From TMED23 sp964643045 (GTDB lineage Bacteria; Pseudomonadota; Alphaproteobacteria; Rhodospirillales; UBA2165): a DNA stretch of 35,584 nucleotides. Shown one piece after another: positions 33,325-35,584 of this stretch (position 1 is the stretch's first letter; each line of letters starts with the position of its first letter). A program made the position numbers and the translations under genes. The notes under the pieces were generated by a model. That model was not told the DNA's origin and made no database searches. It saw only the letters and a list, made by a program, of their open reading frames with translations. Location of the stretch: assembly GCA_964643045.1 (NCBI GenBank), contig CAZXSC010000019.1, forward strand, positions 1-35,584, written 5' to 3'.

Positions 33325-33489
33325 TTAAAGAGGCGTGAACGTGCTGAAGCGTTGAAGAAAGTGAGAAAACTTTGCATAAAATTCGGTTTAACTGCTGGGA
33401 TGATGAAGGGAGCACTGGCTGAGGGTAGGAAGAAGATTGTAGTAAATAAAGAAAAATGTGTACCCTGTTTTTTACCTGCGCTATATTGA
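33325..33489 (+). pseudogene. Short gene relic, no start codon
   Basis: A 55-codon open stretch between stops reads L-K-R-R-E-R-A-E-A-L-K-K-V-R-K-L-C, then F-G-L-T-A-G-M-M-K-G-A-L-A-E-G-R. It looks like a real helical, basic protein, but there is no ATG or ribosome site; the first possible starts are an internal TTG or GTG. It is probably a remnant of a small DNA-binding-like protein. The rest of the 33321-33657 gap shows no further gene. Confidence 0.35.
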
Positions 33490-33657
33490 GTTGTCTTCTT
33501 TGCTCAGATCAATTAACAATAGGGCGTCTTACCTAGCTATATGATAGTCGAAGTATCATAGCAGTATTATAGATACATAGTTTGTGTGTGATAAGGAAGG
33601 CTTTGATATAATGAATTATTAAATAAATCTTTATATTTCAAGGCTTTAAATTACTGT

Positions 33658-33734
33658 GGCCCCTTAGTTCAATTGGATAGAATATCTGACTTCGAATCAG
33701 ATGGTTGGGAGTTCGAGTCTCTCAGGGGTCGCCA
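33658..33734 (+). tRNA. tRNA-Arg (TCG)
   Basis: Acceptor GGCCCCT pairs with AGGGGTC (one G-U). The anticodon arm is TCTGA/TCAGA with loop CTTCGAA, giving TCG at 33692-33694. The T-arm is GAGTTCGAGTCTC, discriminator G, and CCA is encoded at 33732-33734. Confidence 0.97.
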
Positions 33735-33754
33735 TTCTTTTCTAAGTAGATAAA

Positions 33755-33798
33755 AATAAAGGCAACCAGCCATTCATTAATGGCTGGTTGCCTTTATT
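33755..33798. terminator. Strong hairpin after tRNA-Arg
   Basis: A perfect 20-bp stem beginning AATAAAGGCAACCAGCCATT closes on a CATT loop. It is symmetric, with A/T-rich ends, so it may terminate both the tRNA and the convergent minus-strand hydrolase gene. Confidence 0.85.
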
Positions 33799-33955
33799 AA
33801 GGGAGAACCAGAAAGAAGTAATTTCTATTAGCACTAGAACTAATTATTTTCAGCAGTCCTTTCTATGCGGAAACCTACTATAATAGAAAAAAAACTTTGG
33901 GTTCTAGGTTTATTTAATTCACCACGGTATATTTATTAACTAACTAACCAGGATC

Positions 33956-34708
33956 TTATTTAACTTGATGTTTCTTGAAAAATTGTAGTGTGCGTTTTAG
34001 AGCATCCTGTGTTACTTCTGCATCCCAATTATCAAATTTTCTACATGTTTTACAATCCCAAGCATGGTCAGCGCCATCATATACATGGGTTGTGAGTTTT
34101 CCGCCTTCACCGATGACTATTTTCCAAGCTTGCTCAGCAAATCTGAGCTGTTGTGTTCCATCATGCGACCCATGCAGTGCTAAGAGTGGGTTGCTGGTTT
34201 TTGAGAAATAATCAGAAGGTGAGATAAGCATATGAGGTCCCATGTTTCCTTTCCAGACTCCATAATGAGATGCACCAGCATTGATTAAAGCCTTCCCTGC
34301 TAGAAAACTAGTCCAGAATCCACCATTCGAAAATCCAACTGCAAATATATTCTTATTATCTATTTTTGGGTCAGTCTTCATAAATTTGACTAATTCCATT
34401 AGGTCTTTTTCAATATCCTTACGATAATTATCGAAAGTCTCCATTCGAGTTCGAACTGTGATCCCGTGTTTTTCGAAAAAGTCTGGAGCGTAGACTGCGT
34501 AACCTTTTTCAGTCCAAGTTTTGCTTTTAAAATTTTCAGGACCTTTTTTAGCTAATTCGTAGCCGCCACTACCATGGAGAGTTATGACAACAGGGAAAGG
34601 GCCATCCCCATCGGGATAAAACTTTTCATGTGCGATAGGTTCTGAGTTACCCGTAATGGGTGTTATGAATCCTATAATAATTACTAAAATTAATGAATAT
34701 TTAAACAT
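33956..34708 (-). CDS. Secreted dienelactone-hydrolase-type alpha/beta hydrolase
   Basis: 250 residues, AAAGGAA upstream of ATG 34708. A signal peptide at residues 1-21 indicates periplasmic or extracellular location. The nucleophile elbow is G-F-S127-N-G-G. The acid is probably in L-H-G-S-H-D-G, and the catalytic His in G-A-D-H-A-W-D. H-G-S-G-G near residue 45 is the oxyanion region. C-K-T-C close to the His may form a disulfide. The family hydrolyses dienelactones and other esters; DLH uses a Cys nucleophile, so Ser here points to a broader esterase. The gene stands alone. Confidence 0.82.
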   Translation of the reverse strand: MFKYSLILVIIIGFITPITGNSEPIAHEKFYPDGDGPFPVVITLHGSGGYELAKKGPENFKSKTWTEKGYAVYAPDFFEKHGITVRTRMETFDNYRKDIEKDLMELVKFMKTDPKIDNKNIFAVGFSNGGFWTSFLAGKALINAGASHYGVWKGNMGPHMLISPSDYFSKTSNPLLALHGSHDGTQQLRFAEQAWKIVIGEGGKLTTHVYDGADHAWDCKTCRKFDNWDAEVTQDALKRTLQFFKKHQVK

Positions 34709-34860
34709 TAGAATTCCTTTCGAAACTATCTTACTTCCAATAAAAATTGAAAAAATAACGCTTAGTGTATATAGAAGCTAAGTCAATTTTAATAAATTTA
34801 CCGGTGAAAATATATAACTATAGTATCAATTAATAGTCTGTACAAATAGAATCAGAGTTT

Positions 34861-35584
34861 ATGCTACCAAATTTAGACATAAAGCTATGTGATTACAAAC
34901 AACGAAGTGACGGTGTCGTTCTGTTAACTTTAGGGCGTAATACACGAGCTATTCGGAAACAAAGTCCATTTGAAACCATAATTGCTATCAACCGCGAAGG
35001 GAAAATTTCGTGGCATCGGGAATTTGATTTTTGCTTGATGGATTGCCGGTGCTCAGGCCAAAACACATTGCTTATTATGGGGACAGGTGGTCGTGCAGCG
35101 GAGATTGGCTTTGATGGTGAGTTGCTTAACCAATGGTACTGCAAGGAAAGATTTCCAAAAGGTCAGGCCGGTCTAGCTCTGGACACGATGAAAATTCATC
35201 ACGTACTTTGCGAATTAACTGATAGCAATATAGTTTCGATATCTATCAAACAACATGAACTTCAAGAACCGGAAGATAACTGGAGCTATTTTATGGCTGA
35301 TACGGTGGTAGAGTTCGATCGAAGAGGAAATATTACGAGCGAATTTTCATTGGCAGATGTTCTTGATACAAATCGATTTGCTCATGGTAGTGAGGCGCCT
35401 TACTGGGAAATACAGGGCTGGCCAAAGACAAAGGACTGGAGCCACGCTAATTGTATAATAGAAGACCCTAAAGATGGGGGTCTATTAGTTTCCTTACGCC
35501 ATCAAGACGCCATCATTAAAGTGACAAGGTATGGTGAACTGGTTTGGATTTTGGGTGATTCAACGGGATGGGAAGGCAAGTATA
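34861..35584 (+). CDS. Arylsulfotransferase-like protein, 3' end beyond window
   Basis: At least 241 codons, open at the right edge; the first ATG in the frame is 34861 and an upstream TAG bounds it. Blade motifs include G-K-I-S-W-H-R-E and, most diagnostic, D-W-S-H-A-N-C-I-I-E-D-P with L-L-V-S-L-R-H-Q-D-A-I-I-K-V and L-V-W-I-L-G-D. This D-W-x-H-A-N / S-x-R-H-Q / W-x-L-G-D series is characteristic of the ASST family. The His residues in H-A-N and R-H-Q correspond to the active-site region. There is no signal peptide at the N-terminus. It is the second ASST-like gene in the window but clearly diverged from the one at 24265. Confidence 0.75.
   Translation, partial: MLPNLDIKLCDYKQRSDGVVLLTLGRNTRAIRKQSPFETIIAINREGKISWHREFDFCLMDCRCSGQNTLLIMGTGGRAAEIGFDGELLNQWYCKERFPKGQAGLALDTMKIHHVLCELTDSNIVSISIKQHELQEPEDNWSYFMADTVVEFDRRGNITSEFSLADVLDTNRFAHGSEAPYWEIQGWPKTKDWSHANCIIEDPKDGGLLVSLRHQDAIIKVTRYGELVWILGDSTGWEGKY

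Noticed and set aside
34893..35144. Minus-strand ORF of 83 codons near the right end
   Set aside because: It is antisense to the ASST-like gene, which has clear family motifs in the plus frame.

Overview
The window reads as accessory-rich chromosomal DNA of an AT-rich Gram-negative bacterium, most likely a (marine-type) alphaproteobacterium. The support is a glnB-glnA operon with a sigma-54 promoter, a TolC/HlyD/ABC type I secretion set, a class III nucleotide cyclase with Crp/Fnr and cNMP-binding proteins, TauD and FkbM family genes, and a probable AhpD-like selenoprotein. The taxon is inferred from gene content only. Both edges cut genes: a FecR-domain protein on the left and an arylsulfotransferase-like protein on the right.

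Left third (1-12.7 kb): a split type I secretion locus. On the minus strand are a FecR-domain exoprotein with acidic tandem repeats (off the edge), a TolC-family outer-membrane channel and a gamma-glutamyltransferase-like enzyme. On the plus strand are a Lys-rich small protein, a cupin, a 574-residue protein whose centre is 31 uninterrupted heptads of the type G-D-M-T-G-C-x, an ABC exporter with a C39-like N-terminal domain, and a membrane-fusion protein with an N-terminal cyclic-nucleotide-binding domain. A Crp/Fnr regulator sits between the heptad gene and the exporter, and a TGTGA-N6-TCACT site lies upstream of the heptad gene. This is the best candidate for an undescribed system: cyclic-nucleotide-responsive export linked to a Cys/Met-rich heptad-repeat protein that has no lysine.

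Middle (12.8-19.6 kb): mostly housekeeping. It holds a TenA/PqqC-fold oxidoreductase-like protein, glnA, glnB, a PLP aminotransferase, an FkbM methyltransferase, a TPR-glycosyltransferase and tRNA-His.

Right half (19.9-35.6 kb): a patchwork of transfer enzymes. It has an APS-kinase-like protein, a PAPS-sulfotransferase-like protein, two arylsulfotransferase (ASST)-like propellers, an MBL hydrolase, TauD, several SAM methyltransferases (including TylF-like and PEMT/ICMT-like ones), a DUF427-class III cyclase fusion, tRNA-Arg and a dienelactone hydrolase. Small gene relics (a WecB-like N-terminus and a 55-codon fragment) suggest decay and turnover. At 29864-30958 two same-frame ORFs are separated by a single TGA that falls exactly at the second redox position of an AhpD motif (C-Y-Y-U-T-T-S-H). 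I read this as one selenoprotein, with a plausible bSECIS hairpin 24 nt downstream of the UGA.
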